Below, one piece after another: positions 5,609-12,994 of a DNA stretch of 40,172 bases. Origin of the DNA: a virus. The DNA is taken from positions 1 to 40,172 of IMG/VR virus record IMGVR_UViG_3300046318_000277; one strand, 5' to 3'. The notes under the pieces are model-generated. The model saw nothing but the letters and a program-made list of their open reading frames with translations. It had not been told where the DNA came from and searched no databases. The first letter of the stretch is position 1; each line of letters opens with the position of its first letter. A program made the position numbers and the translations under genes.

Positions 5609-6267
5609 AACTAATTGAAATGGTTAGGGGGGTTCTTCATAAAATAAATGCACATGCTGATAACTTTGCAACAATCAAAGAAATATGCAGAGCATTAGAC
5701 GACAAATTAGAAGACAAATTAGAATTATTAGAAAATCGGATTGCATCTTTAGAAGCAAAACTGTTAGAAACCGCCCGCAATGAGGCTGCAGTCGATTATA
5801 AGGGCGCTTATGGCACAAACGTACCAGACGAGGAAAACGAAAGCGACACGGAGGGGTTTAAGAGCGGTCTACGATATTGGATAATGGAAAAGTTTATAGA
5901 GAATAGAATTGAAAAATATACCTTGAGGGGTACGTTGGGTATGTTAAGAAATAACTTAGAGAGGAGAGGCTTTGATGTGGGCCGCATTCGAGAGTATGCA
6001 GGCATTTATCAAGCCACATTAGGAGATATTAAAATAGAGTGGCATGAAGAAGTAAGATCCTATAATTGTACACTTGGTGCAAGTATAGTTATACAAGTAT
6101 TGAATAATAAAGTTAGTTTTAAAGTTGAAGAAATAACACCAGAATTAGTATATGATATTATGTCCTACGTTGACAACTATAAACATATAGAACAAATTGT
6201 AAGAGAAGAAAAATTAAAAATTGTAAGAGAAGAAAAATTAAATAAAGTTTTTGGAGTGGAAAAATGA
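5605..6267 (+). CDS. Hypothetical protein, coiled coil plus domain shared with 8417-8800
   Basis: 220 residues. The N-terminal third is helical and contains DDKLEDKLELLENRIASLEAKL, a likely coiled coil built partly from a tandem DKLE duplication. The C-terminal half (MLRNNLERRGFDVGRIREYAG, GDIKIEWHEE, CTLGASIVIQ, then a helical tail ending KLNKVFGVEK) aligns by eye with most of the protein at 8417, including the same KLNxxFGVE ending. A 24-bp tandem duplication gives IVREEKLK IVREEKLN near the end. It starts with an ATGA overlap with RusA. Function is unknown. Confidence 0.65.
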   Translation: MKLIEMVRGVLHKINAHADNFATIKEICRALDDKLEDKLELLENRIASLEAKLLETARNEAAVDYKGAYGTNVPDEENESDTEGFKSGLRYWIMEKFIENRIEKYTLRGTLGMLRNNLERRGFDVGRIREYAGIYQATLGDIKIEWHEEVRSYNCTLGASIVIQVLNNKVSFKVEEITPELVYDIMSYVDNYKHIEQIVREEKLKIVREEKLNKVFGVEK

Positions 6268-6554
6268 ATAAAAAATTAAGATGGAATAGAGTTACTATGT
6301 CTCATTGGGTTGATAATCGCCAAGTTGATATGCTCGGATGGATTGCTAATGTAATATCGACACGGGATATAAAAGTTGATATACTTATCGCAGAATGCGG
6401 CAATATAGGGGATAAATATTATCGAATTTGCTTAGACGAAAACACTGAAGGTTCAATCATGGAAGATATAGGAGATGCTGATACCCTGAAAGCGGCTAAA
6501 GAATTAGCACAAAAAGAATGTGATTTATTTTGGAGTAGAAACAATGACAACTAA
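6264..6554 (+). CDS. Hypothetical phage protein
   Basis: 96 residues, unknown. The pattern YYRICLDENTE then KAAKELAQKECDLFW (a strand followed by an amphipathic helix with AK and Q spacing) recurs in the next protein (FGWYIIKH then AKNQVQMLWDEYV), suggesting two related members of a small phage family. It overlaps the preceding gene by 4 nt and has the ribosome site GGAGTGGAAAA. Confidence 0.6.
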   Translation: MNKKLRWNRVTMSHWVDNRQVDMLGWIANVISTRDIKVDILIAECGNIGDKYYRICLDENTEGSIMEDIGDADTLKAAKELAQKECDLFWSRNNDN

Positions 6555-6617
6555 ACAGGAAATTAAGGTAAAAATTGGAGTAGAAACAATGACAACTAAA
6601 CAGGAAATTAAGGTAAA
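6531..6617 (+). repeat. Tandem duplication of a ribosome site and start codon (about 44 bp x 2)
   Basis: GGAGTAGAAACAATGACAAC and the following 24 bases occur twice in direct tandem (about 6531-6574 and 6576-6617). Both copies contain the Shine-Dalgarno, the ATG and the codons for MTTKQEIKVK in the same frame, so the gene has two equivalent start sites. Confidence 0.9.
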
Positions 6618-6831
6618 GAAACTTGTGTGGGAAGATAGTAATGGCGGTTCAATAGCAATAAATTGCCCGTATTATATCTGCGGTTCCGTTGATATTAATT
6701 TTGGGTGGTATATTATCAAGCATAGAACTAACGATTGGGAAGACTGGATAGGTGGTAATTTACAGTATGCCAAGAATCAAGTACAGATGCTATGGGATGA
6801 ATACGTGCTGAGTCTAGTGGAGGTGTTATGA
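6544..6831 (+). CDS. Hypothetical phage protein with duplicated start
   Basis: 95 residues from the ATG at 6544, or 80 from the equivalent ATG at 6589. Each start has GGAGTAGAAACA in front, because the start region was duplicated in tandem. The C-terminal part (GWYIIKHRTNDWEDWIGGNLQYAKNQ...LWDE) resembles the preceding gene's product, so the two may be paralogues. The function is unknown. The GGAGG of the next gene lies in its last codons. Confidence 0.6.
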   Translation: MTTKQEIKVKIGVETMTTKQEIKVKKLVWEDSNGGSIAINCPYYICGSVDINFGWYIIKHRTNDWEDWIGGNLQYAKNQVQMLWDEYVLSLVEVL

Positions 6832-7089
6832 ATGTTAACTAGCGAATTAATAAAAGAACTTCAATGGTCGTTAGAAAAATACGGAGATTGTGAAGTGTTA
6901 CTACAAATGGCTATATTTAGTTTTCAAATTGACCATAATGTAAATTCTATTTGCCTCTCTCAAGCAACCACATTTGAAATCAAAGCTAAAGTCGATGAGG
7001 ATAAATATAGGCATATCTATGAGAATATGAAAGACTACTTTGAACGCCAGAAAACTGCTGCTATGGCTAATCAGTGGAGTAAAATATGA
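6832..7089 (+). CDS. Hypothetical phage protein
   Basis: 85 residues. The opening LTSELIKELQWSLEKYGDCEVLL resembles a widespread group of small phage proteins that begin with a helix followed by a (Y/H)GD-x-(P/E)V strand. The product at 8793 has a similar plan. No biochemical role is known to me. GGAGGTGTTATGA precedes the ATG, and its TGA overlaps the methyltransferase start. Confidence 0.58.
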   Translation: MLTSELIKELQWSLEKYGDCEVLLQMAIFSFQIDHNVNSICLSQATTFEIKAKVDEDKYRHIYENMKDYFERQKTAAMANQWSKI

Positions 7090-7574
7090 ATAACGTACAT
7101 TTTAGTAGTAGATCTGATGAGCTTGATATACTAAACCGAATACATCATATAGACTGCTTAGAGTTTATGAAGAAAATACCCGACAAATACTTTGATTTAT
7201 GCCTAACTGATCCGCCGTATGGGCTTGGAGATAGACTATGTAAGGGAACGGGTAAACATATGCCCACACTTTCATCCTGTGAGTATGCGTGGACATCATT
7301 TGATAAACCTGCTAAAATGTTTTCAATGAGATCTACTGACTTAAATAGATTTCATCCAACCCAGAAGCCTACAGAATTAATGAGGTTTTGCTTAAATTAT
7401 GCAAAAACTAATATGGAGCATAAAATATTTGATCCTTTCATGGGTTCTGGAACAACTGCCGTAGTATGTAAAGAATTAGGGTTAAAATGGGCTGGATGTG
7501 AGTTAGATGATACTTTCTTTCATAAAGCAACAGAACGTTTAAAAATTACACAGCCGGATATGTTTGGTGTATAA
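7086..7574 (+). CDS. Short DNA (adenine/cytosine-N4) methyltransferase, possibly degenerate
   Basis: 162 residues with the motif order of beta-class N6/N4 methyltransferases: catalytic motif IV DPPYGLG (about residues 41-47), then RFHPTQKP, then the SAM-binding motif FDPFMGSGTTAV (about 117-128) and GCELD. Family members of this type are usually well over 200 residues. Here the segment after motif IV that normally carries conserved Rossmann strands and part of target recognition (the WDK...GGNYF region) is absent, and CEYAWTSF follows almost directly. The reading frame itself is clean. It may be an internal-deletion form that is inactive or needs a partner (inference). It is the last gene before the late promoter. 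Confidence 0.8.
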   Translation: MNNVHFSSRSDELDILNRIHHIDCLEFMKKIPDKYFDLCLTDPPYGLGDRLCKGTGKHMPTLSSCEYAWTSFDKPAKMFSMRSTDLNRFHPTQKPTELMRFCLNYAKTNMEHKIFDPFMGSGTTAVVCKELGLKWAGCELDDTFFHKATERLKITQPDMFGV

Positions 7575-7617
7575 AGCTAATAACCATAATATATAATAAA
7601 ATATATAATATATTTAC

Positions 7618-7647
7618 TTGACAAACTGTTGGCTAATGTTATATAAT
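7618..7647 (+). promoter_or_regulatory. Strong late-region promoter
   Basis: TTGACA (7618-7623), 18-bp spacer, TATAAT (7642-7647), preceded by about 35 bp of almost pure A/T that could act as an UP element. The predicted start falls at about 7653-7654, the first bases of a long hairpin. It is the best plus-strand promoter in the window and sits at the boundary between early and structural genes. Confidence 0.85.
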
Positions 7648-7652
7648 ACTGT

Positions 7653-7731
7653 GTGTGTAGCGAATATGAGAGATAGATGTGGTCTCCATCCTACTTTGTT
7701 TTATTCTAATTCGTTACACACTTTTACTACG
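7653..7731 (+). ncRNA. Long 5' hairpin at the start of the late transcript
   Basis: GTGTGTAGCGAAT (7653-7665) pairs with ATTCGTTACACAC (7719-7731) over 13 pairs with one G.U. The 53-nt interior contains a smaller GATG/CATC hairpin (about 7676-7690). A run of four T follows, so it could end a short RNA or only pause the polymerase. Since the stem starts at the predicted transcription start, it may protect the 5' end or act as a regulatory leader. Confidence 0.6.
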
Positions 7732-7740
7732 ATGATTATA

Positions 7741-7826
7741 CATACGGCTTATGGCAAATATTCAAATTAATCAAAAAGTTGTTTATTCGTTTAATTTATA
7801 TATCCCAAAATGTTATGAGCTGTATG
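7741..7826 (+). promoter_or_regulatory. Second leader stem before the first late gene
   Basis: CATACGGCT (7741-7749) can pair with AGCTGTATG (7818-7826), nine pairs with one G.U, enclosing 68 nt. It follows directly on the first long hairpin, so the whole 7653-7860 leader could fold as two closed domains. No known riboswitch is recognised. A 35-codon frame at 7751-7858 lies here, but it has no ribosome site. Confidence 0.4.
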
Positions 7827-7870
7827 TGGAATCTTTATTGTTTAACAAATATTTTTAAAGGACAAAAAAC

Positions 7871-8272
7871 ATGACTGAACAAGAATTACAACAATCTAAT
7901 ATTAAAATGCCAAGCACAGAAGAATTGGCCGCAATGCGAGAAGAGGAAGCAAAACGCTTTAAGATGATTAAAAAAGCTCAGGCTTTAGAAGAGCAAAAGA
8001 TCAAAAACATTAATAACACATTAGTCAATAATCAATTAAATATTGCAAATATGATTGATTCTTACAGAGTTACAAGCGATATATTAAAATCTGTATCTTT
8101 AGATGAAGCTCTGGAAAATCGTGTTAAAACACTAAGAATGGCACTTATTCAAGGATTGTGTAATTTCTGGATACCAGAACAAGCAACAGAACAAAATACA
8201 GCATCAGAGCCGGTAATCGAAGGAGATCTAGATGAGCCAAGTTGCATCAGAGCTCGCTATAATACCAAGTAA
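7871..8272 (+). CDS. Hypothetical protein, first gene after the late leader
   Basis: 133 residues, mostly helical. Residues about 17-50 (TEELAAMREEEAKRFKMIKKAQALEEQKIK) suggest a coiled coil, and the C-terminal 25 residues are polar. AAAGGACAAAAAAC provides a good ribosome site. It is unrecognised. Its position at the head of the late operon would suit a small regulator or packaging helper, but nothing in the sequence shows that. Confidence 0.62.
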   Translation: MTEQELQQSNIKMPSTEELAAMREEEAKRFKMIKKAQALEEQKIKNINNTLVNNQLNIANMIDSYRVTSDILKSVSLDEALENRVKTLRMALIQGLCNFWIPEQATEQNTASEPVIEGDLDEPSCIRARYNTK

Positions 8273-8310
8273 GTGATGTAGATTAATAATAATATTTTGC
8301 GAGTAGAAAT

Positions 8311-8460
8311 ATGACAACGGTAAAACAAGAGAAAACGTTATTGGATGAGTTTGATAAAAGATATGGCAAATTAAAATCTGTGGAGGTAGCATACATGTTA
8401 GGCGGTTTGATGCTTGATGAAAGACAAAGATACCAAGTTAATCAAGAAATCCACAACTAG
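8311..8460 (+). CDS. Small hypothetical protein
   Basis: A 49-residue frame beginning MTTVKQEKTLLDEFDKRYG and ending QVNQEIHN, with the recurring ribosome site GAGTAGAAAT before the ATG. Its opening resembles the duplicated MTTKQEIKVK start at 6544. It overlaps the likely start region of the next gene. Evidence is limited to the ribosome site and composition. Confidence 0.5.
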   Translation: MTTVKQEKTLLDEFDKRYGKLKSVEVAYMLGGLMLDERQRYQVNQEIHN

Positions 8461-8800
8461 AATGACAGCCAGTGAGATTTTAGGTAGGCTTAGAGATGAG
8501 CTAGAACTTAAAGGGTTTTTTATAACAAATATTTGGCGCAGTGGCGGCTATGACCCCAATGCTTATGAGTCTTTCTATAAAGGTATAGAAATAACATGGA
8601 TATACCCGACAGAAAATCTGGTTACCTGCTATCTAGGTGTACGAATTAAGGATATATATCATAGTTTTTATGGAGAAGAAATAGATATAAATTTTGCAGA
8701 CAAGCTACTCCGCCATATTGATGTCTATCTAGCTGCTAGTCGTATAAAAAAACCCATAGATGGCAAGCTTAATGATTTATTTGGAGTAGAAAATGGATAA
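8417..8800 (+). CDS. Hypothetical protein, paralogue of the C-terminal half of 5605-6267
   Basis: 127 residues from the ATG at 8417. The ATG at 8462, 1 nt after the previous stop, is an alternative giving 112 residues, and neither has a strong ribosome site. ILGRLRDELELKGFFITNIW, GIEITWIYPTENLVTCYLGVRI and the tail KLNDLFGVENG line up with MLRNNLERRGFDVGRI, GDIKIEWHEEVRSYNCTLGASI and KLNKVFGVEK of the protein at 5605, so the two share a domain of unknown function. Its last codons contain the GGAGTAGAAA ribosome site of the next gene. Confidence 0.62.
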   Translation: MKDKDTKLIKKSTTRMTASEILGRLRDELELKGFFITNIWRSGGYDPNAYESFYKGIEITWIYPTENLVTCYLGVRIKDIYHSFYGEEIDINFADKLLRHIDVYLAASRIKKPIDGKLNDLFGVENG

Positions 8801-8987
8801 TTATAGCAATATTGGCGGAATGATAGAAATGTTACAAAAGGTAAAGAAGCTAAACGGCAATGATGTTCCTTTGTTTTTTAAAGATGATTATAATAATACT
8901 TTTATAATGTCAAACGCAAATACTATAGAAACTCCAGAAGGCATCAGAGTTGTAATTTCACTAGCACATTATGGTTTAAAACATTAA
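8793..8987 (+). CDS. Hypothetical small phage protein
   Basis: 64 residues. MIEMLQKVKKLNGNDVPLFFKDD is the helix-then-strand plan seen in the 6832 product and many small phage proteins. It overlaps the previous gene by 8 nt. Function is unknown. Confidence 0.55.
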   Translation: MDNYSNIGGMIEMLQKVKKLNGNDVPLFFKDDYNNTFIMSNANTIETPEGIRVVISLAHYGLKH

Positions 8988-9025
8988 ATTAATATTTTTG
9001 ATAGATGGTCAAGAAATAAATAAAC

Positions 9026-9565
9026 ATGATTACTCAAATTATACATATTAATCAATTAGAAAATAATACTGGTCAAATACGTGGTGTTAATCAAAACCCA
9101 CGTGATTTAACAAAAGAAGGATTTGCTTTAGCTATTAAATCAATTCAAGACTTCCCCGAGATGCTTGAGGCTAGAGAGCTTGTTGTTGTCAAACATAACG
9201 ATAAATACGTTGTTATTGGCGGCAATCAAAGGCTAAGGGCATTAAAAGAACTGGGATATACCGAGGCAACATGTAAAGTTGTAAACTGGTCTGCAGATAA
9301 GATAAACGAGTTTATAGTAAAAGATAACTTAAGCTACGGCGTATGGGATTGGAATCTTATTGCTAATGAATGGGATGAGGCACAGCTGATAGACTGGGGC
9401 ATGGATATACCCGTTAATTTTAATGATGTTGAACCAGAAGCAAAAATAATAGAAAAGACTACAGTATTTGGGTTAACTATAGAAACTGAAAGCAAAATGA
9501 ATTTTGATGTTATTAAGCGAGAACTTGACCGCCTTAAAATAGGCTATAGTGAGTTTGAGAAATAA
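9026..9565 (+). CDS. ParB/sulfiredoxin-fold nuclease-like protein
   Basis: 179 residues. The N-terminal ~95 residues fit the ParB N-terminal domain: IHINQLENNTGQIRG, NPRDLTKEGFALAIKSI, then LVVVKHNDKYVVIGGNQRLRALKELG with the GGNQRLRA box at 65-72. The C-terminal part (SYGVWDWNLIANEWDEAQLIDWGMDI) is the tail usually found in phage and methyltransferase-linked ParB-like proteins. In phages such genes commonly lie just before the terminase, as here. Family members are proposed nucleases or modification-related proteins. The substrate of this one is unknown. Confidence 0.8.
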   Translation: MITQIIHINQLENNTGQIRGVNQNPRDLTKEGFALAIKSIQDFPEMLEARELVVVKHNDKYVVIGGNQRLRALKELGYTEATCKVVNWSADKINEFIVKDNLSYGVWDWNLIANEWDEAQLIDWGMDIPVNFNDVEPEAKIIEKTTVFGLTIETESKMNFDVIKRELDRLKIGYSEFEK

Positions 9566-9566
9566 A

Positions 9567-10145
9567 ATGGCAAAACCTAAGGTGAAGATCAAAGCCACTC
9601 GTCTAACTGGTGAGCAGTATGCAGAAATGCGGACTCGCTATCAGATGGGTGAAGGTATAAGAGAGATATCTCGTGATTATAATTATGACGCCGGAAATCT
9701 ACAGCGAAGATTTAAAAAAGACGGCGTTAATCAAGGTGAATTACAACAGCTAATCAATAAGAAAGTCATTGCGGCAGCTGAAGAGTTAAAAACAATTACA
9801 ACAGATATACAACATATAACAACAGAACTACAACACCCCCTCATACAGCATAAATTAAACGAGCGGGCAGCTAGATGGTTGGGTATTGTAGAAGATACTA
9901 CAGATATTGCGCTTAAGCTAAATCATAAGTTGTTAATTGAAGTAAACAATAGATCTAAGCCGGGAGTTGAAGGTGGGTACGAGCCACATCAGTCAGCTGC
10001 AATATTGCGCACATTAGGTATGACGCATGATAAGCTATTAGAACAAACAGGGATAACTGCTGAAGCAATACAAGACCCTGAAAAAGAAAATAGCAAATTA
10101 CCAATTATAATTAATTTTAATCCAGTTAAAAAAATAAATGAATAA
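9567..10145 (+). CDS. Terminase small subunit
   Basis: 192 residues from the ATG at 9567; a GTG at 9549 inside the preceding gene would add six. The N terminus (LTGEQYAEMRTRYQMGEGIREISRDYNYDAGNLQRRFKKDG) is a helix-turn-helix, then a helical oligomerisation region. The small subunit recognises packaging sites and hands DNA to the large subunit. Its position immediately before TerL (8-nt overlap) supports the call. The sequence is diverged, so the identification rests on context and the HTH. Confidence 0.72.
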   Translation: MAKPKVKIKATRLTGEQYAEMRTRYQMGEGIREISRDYNYDAGNLQRRFKKDGVNQGELQQLINKKVIAAAEELKTITTDIQHITTELQHPLIQHKLNERAARWLGIVEDTTDIALKLNHKLLIEVNNRSKPGVEGGYEPHQSAAILRTLGMTHDKLLEQTGITAEAIQDPEKENSKLPIIINFNPVKKINE

Positions 10146-11418
10146 TGATTGTGTTAATTTCGATTATCCAGAAAAGCTAACAGGTTTTTTACAAACAAAG
10201 TGCCCTTATCAAGTTTTGTATGGCGGTAGGTCATCTGCTAAAACATATACAGCACTCTTAAAGTTGGTATCACGTAGCTTATCTTATGAGACTGCTAAAA
10301 TCGTCTTATGCACTCGTGAAACGCAAAATTCGATGGAAACATCAACATATTTAGATCTTAAGCAAATCATAGAAACCCATAAAATGGGGGTATATTTTTT
10401 AATACAACACAATAAAATAGTAGTAAAACACAATGGCACTGAGTTTATATTTAAAGGTCTTAAGCGTGATATTAACAGTATCAAATCAATGCCAAATATT
10501 GCTGCGTGCTTAGTAGAAGAGGCGGAAACAATTGGGCAACCTTTATGGGAAGTTTTAGACCCAACATTAAGGAGCAACGGAGTAGAGTTGATAATATGCT
10601 TTAATCCGAAAGATTCACAAAGCTACACCTACAGAGAATTTGTTCTGTCAACCCACTACGGTGACGATATTTATCGCCAAGAGATCAATTATTATGATAA
10701 TCCATTTAATTCACCTGATATTCTAAAGAAAATATCTCGTATGCGTAATCATGATTATGCAAGATATGAGCATATTTATATGGGTAAAGTCTTGGATATG
10801 TCCGAAGATGTGATTTTCAAAGGACGGTTTAAAATTGATGAGGTTGATATACAGCGTAATACACGTAACATGTGGACATATAAAGGTCAGGCAGTAGCAC
10901 CGCTGTATGGGCTAGATTTTGGCTTTAGCGTTGATCCGATAGCTACAGTAGAGATATTTATGCTTGATGAAGATACTGTTTATATCTCACGTGAAATATA
11001 CGAGACAGGGTTGTTAATTACTAAACTGCCGCAAAAAATTAAAGCTGTAATGCCAGAAGCTATAAAGGATGTGTTTTACGCTGATAGCGCATCTCCTGAT
11101 AAAATAGCCCAGTTAAATCATGAGGGAATAAGATGTATCGGAGCAGCTAAAGGCAAGGGAAGTATTGAAGCAGGCGTTGATTGGATGCTGGGTAAAAAAT
11201 TTATAATTCACCCTAGTTGCACTAACACTATATATGAATTTTACAATTATAAATATAAAGTAGATAAAAATAGTGGTAAAATAACACGTGATATAATTGA
11301 TGCAAACAATCATGCGATCGATGCGATACGGTACGGATGTTATAAACAAATAAGCTCTACAATGCGTAGACCAATTCAGATTAATAAAAAGATACTAAAT
11401 AGATTAGGGGTTAATTAA
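10138..11418 (+). CDS. terL: Terminase large subunit (PBSX-like)
   Basis: 426 residues. ATPase half: Walker A-like GGRSSAKT at 29-36, VLCTRETQNSMETSTY, and Walker B ACLVEEAE at about 122-129, with a CFNP coupling motif. Nuclease half: YGLDFGFSVDP (first acidic residue near 257), FYADSASPDKIAQL, and NNHAIDAIRYG near 389-399. This order is that of the PBSX/SPP1 type of large terminase, which powers DNA entry into the prohead and cuts the concatemer. Length is typical. It uses a GGRSSAKT variant instead of GGRGSGKS. Confidence 0.93.
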   Translation: MNNDCVNFDYPEKLTGFLQTKCPYQVLYGGRSSAKTYTALLKLVSRSLSYETAKIVLCTRETQNSMETSTYLDLKQIIETHKMGVYFLIQHNKIVVKHNGTEFIFKGLKRDINSIKSMPNIAACLVEEAETIGQPLWEVLDPTLRSNGVELIICFNPKDSQSYTYREFVLSTHYGDDIYRQEINYYDNPFNSPDILKKISRMRNHDYARYEHIYMGKVLDMSEDVIFKGRFKIDEVDIQRNTRNMWTYKGQAVAPLYGLDFGFSVDPIATVEIFMLDEDTVYISREIYETGLLITKLPQKIKAVMPEAIKDVFYADSASPDKIAQLNHEGIRCIGAAKGKGSIEAGVDWMLGKKFIIHPSCTNTIYEFYNYKYKVDKNSGKITRDIIDANNHAIDAIRYGCYKQISSTMRRPIQINKKILNRLGVN

Positions 11419-11419
11419 G

Positions 11420-12994
11420 GTGAGAAAACCAAGAAAAGCTGCAAATACAGCAGTAGAAAACAAAAAAACTGAGGAAGTAGTAAAAAAACCAAAACGACTC
11501 AGCAGTACAGCATTAGAAGAAATAGCAAAATATAATGCAAGAATTGGCAAGAACAAGTTTAAAAACTTTGAGCTTCCAGAAATGCCGCTCAATTCAAACG
11601 ATAAAATATCAGTAAAGAAGAGTAATTTAGTTGTTGATAGTGATTCTAAGCTAGTTATGGATAGCAACGGGCTAGAGATTAATCAATACGACTTTACCGG
11701 CTTAGCTAAAGTAAATCAAGAAGTTATCAACTTTGGGTTTTTAGGTCATGCAGAGTGCGCTATCCTAACGCAATCTGGGATTATGCAAAATGTAATTAAA
11801 TCATATGCGGAAAGTGCTACACGTGAGTGGGATGAGATGAAATGTGTAAATAATCAAAATTCATCATCAAAAGCCAAAAAGATAAAAGCTATTGGGGCAC
11901 GTGCTGAAGAACTAAAGCTACAAGATAAGTTTAGACAGGCTGTTGAGATGTCTGTAACTTTTGGTGGTGGTTTTCTATATCCACAGTTCAAAGGTGATAA
12001 TGACCTAGAGGGCGGTGATGAGATGCTAACCCCGCTTTACAAAGAAAAAATCACAAAAGGCTCGTTGTTGGATTTTAAAGTCATTGAGCCATTATATTGT
12101 TACCCGCTCAACTTTAACGCAAGCAATCCATTATCAGATGACTTTTACAAGCCGAGGAATTGGAACTTACTGGGTAGGATTGTTGACCGCAGTAGATTAA
12201 TGCATTTTGTGTTTAATGATGTGCCAAATTTATTAAAACCTGTATATTTGTTTGGTGGCTTCCCACTTGTACAATTATGCTTGGACAATGTCTACGGATA
12301 TGAGAGCATCAGACATAATACTGTTGGCGTGCTGGGTAGATACAATTTAAACATTTTTAAAACAAACATGGCTGCTTTGCTAAATGACAATAGCGAATTT
12401 GGCGAGGGTGACAGTGTCATAGACCGGCTAAAACTAGCAAATGCGCTGAGAGACAATTACTCAATTTTTGCGTTAGATAATAACGAACAAACACCAGAAG
12501 AATGGCAACAGTTCACATTGTCGTTAGCCGGATTTAGTGAGGTATTAAGTCAAAATGCAGAACTAATATGTGCAACGACGCAAATACCAGCGATTATCAT
12601 GTTTGGAACATCGCCAAAAGGATTTAATTCAAGCGGTGATATTGAACTAAGGGTTTGGTATGATAGAGTACGTGGTTATCAAAATAGCAGGCTTCTACCT
12701 CACTTACGCACAGCATATGATTATATACAACTAGACTTATTTGGCGAGATTGACGAAGATTTAACTGTTGAATTCAAGCCGTTATGGACTCCATCTGAGC
12801 TTGAGCAATCGCAAATACAATTAAATAAACAGCAGAGAAATAGTGCATACGTTGCAGATGGTACATTGTTGCGTGAAGAAGTAAGAGCGTCACTGCTTGA
12901 AGACCCACACAGCGGATATAACACACTCTTATCAGAAGATGAATATTTAGCCAATAATGATGAGCCAGAAGATGAAGAAACTGCACAAGCGTAA
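11420..12994 (+). CDS. Portal protein (DUF1073 type)
   Basis: 524 residues. A Lys/Ala-rich N terminus is followed by the portal body. Segments such as TREWDEMKC, VIEPLYCYPLNF, ICATTQIPAIIMFGTSPKGFNSSGD and WYDRVRGYQNSRLLPHL are typical of DUF1073 portals. The dodecameric portal forms the DNA channel at the prohead vertex. It begins at a GTG 1 nt after the TerL stop, with AGGGG upstream. It lies between terminase and MuF, as expected. Databases sometimes attach an anti-CBASS (Acb1) name to DUF1073; size and position argue for portal here. Confidence 0.9.
   Translation: MRKPRKAANTAVENKKTEEVVKKPKRLSSTALEEIAKYNARIGKNKFKNFELPEMPLNSNDKISVKKSNLVVDSDSKLVMDSNGLEINQYDFTGLAKVNQEVINFGFLGHAECAILTQSGIMQNVIKSYAESATREWDEMKCVNNQNSSSKAKKIKAIGARAEELKLQDKFRQAVEMSVTFGGGFLYPQFKGDNDLEGGDEMLTPLYKEKITKGSLLDFKVIEPLYCYPLNFNASNPLSDDFYKPRNWNLLGRIVDRSRLMHFVFNDVPNLLKPVYLFGGFPLVQLCLDNVYGYESIRHNTVGVLGRYNLNIFKTNMAALLNDNSEFGEGDSVIDRLKLANALRDNYSIFALDNNEQTPEEWQQFTLSLAGFSEVLSQNAELICATTQIPAIIMFGTSPKGFNSSGDIELRVWYDRVRGYQNSRLLPHLRTAYDYIQLDLFGEIDEDLTVEFKPLWTPSELEQSQIQLNKQQRNSAYVADGTLLREEVRASLLEDPHSGYNTLLSEDEYLANNDEPEDEETAQA

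Noticed and set aside
7751-7858. 35-codon frame (MANIQINQKVVYSF...) and a 34-codon frame at 7666 in the late leader
   Set aside because: Neither has a ribosome site, and both overlap the predicted RNA stems; a leader peptide cannot be excluded but is not supported.
11420-12994. Anti-CBASS protein Acb1
   Set aside because: The DUF1073 name is shared in databases, but length, position after TerL and portal-like segments fit a portal.
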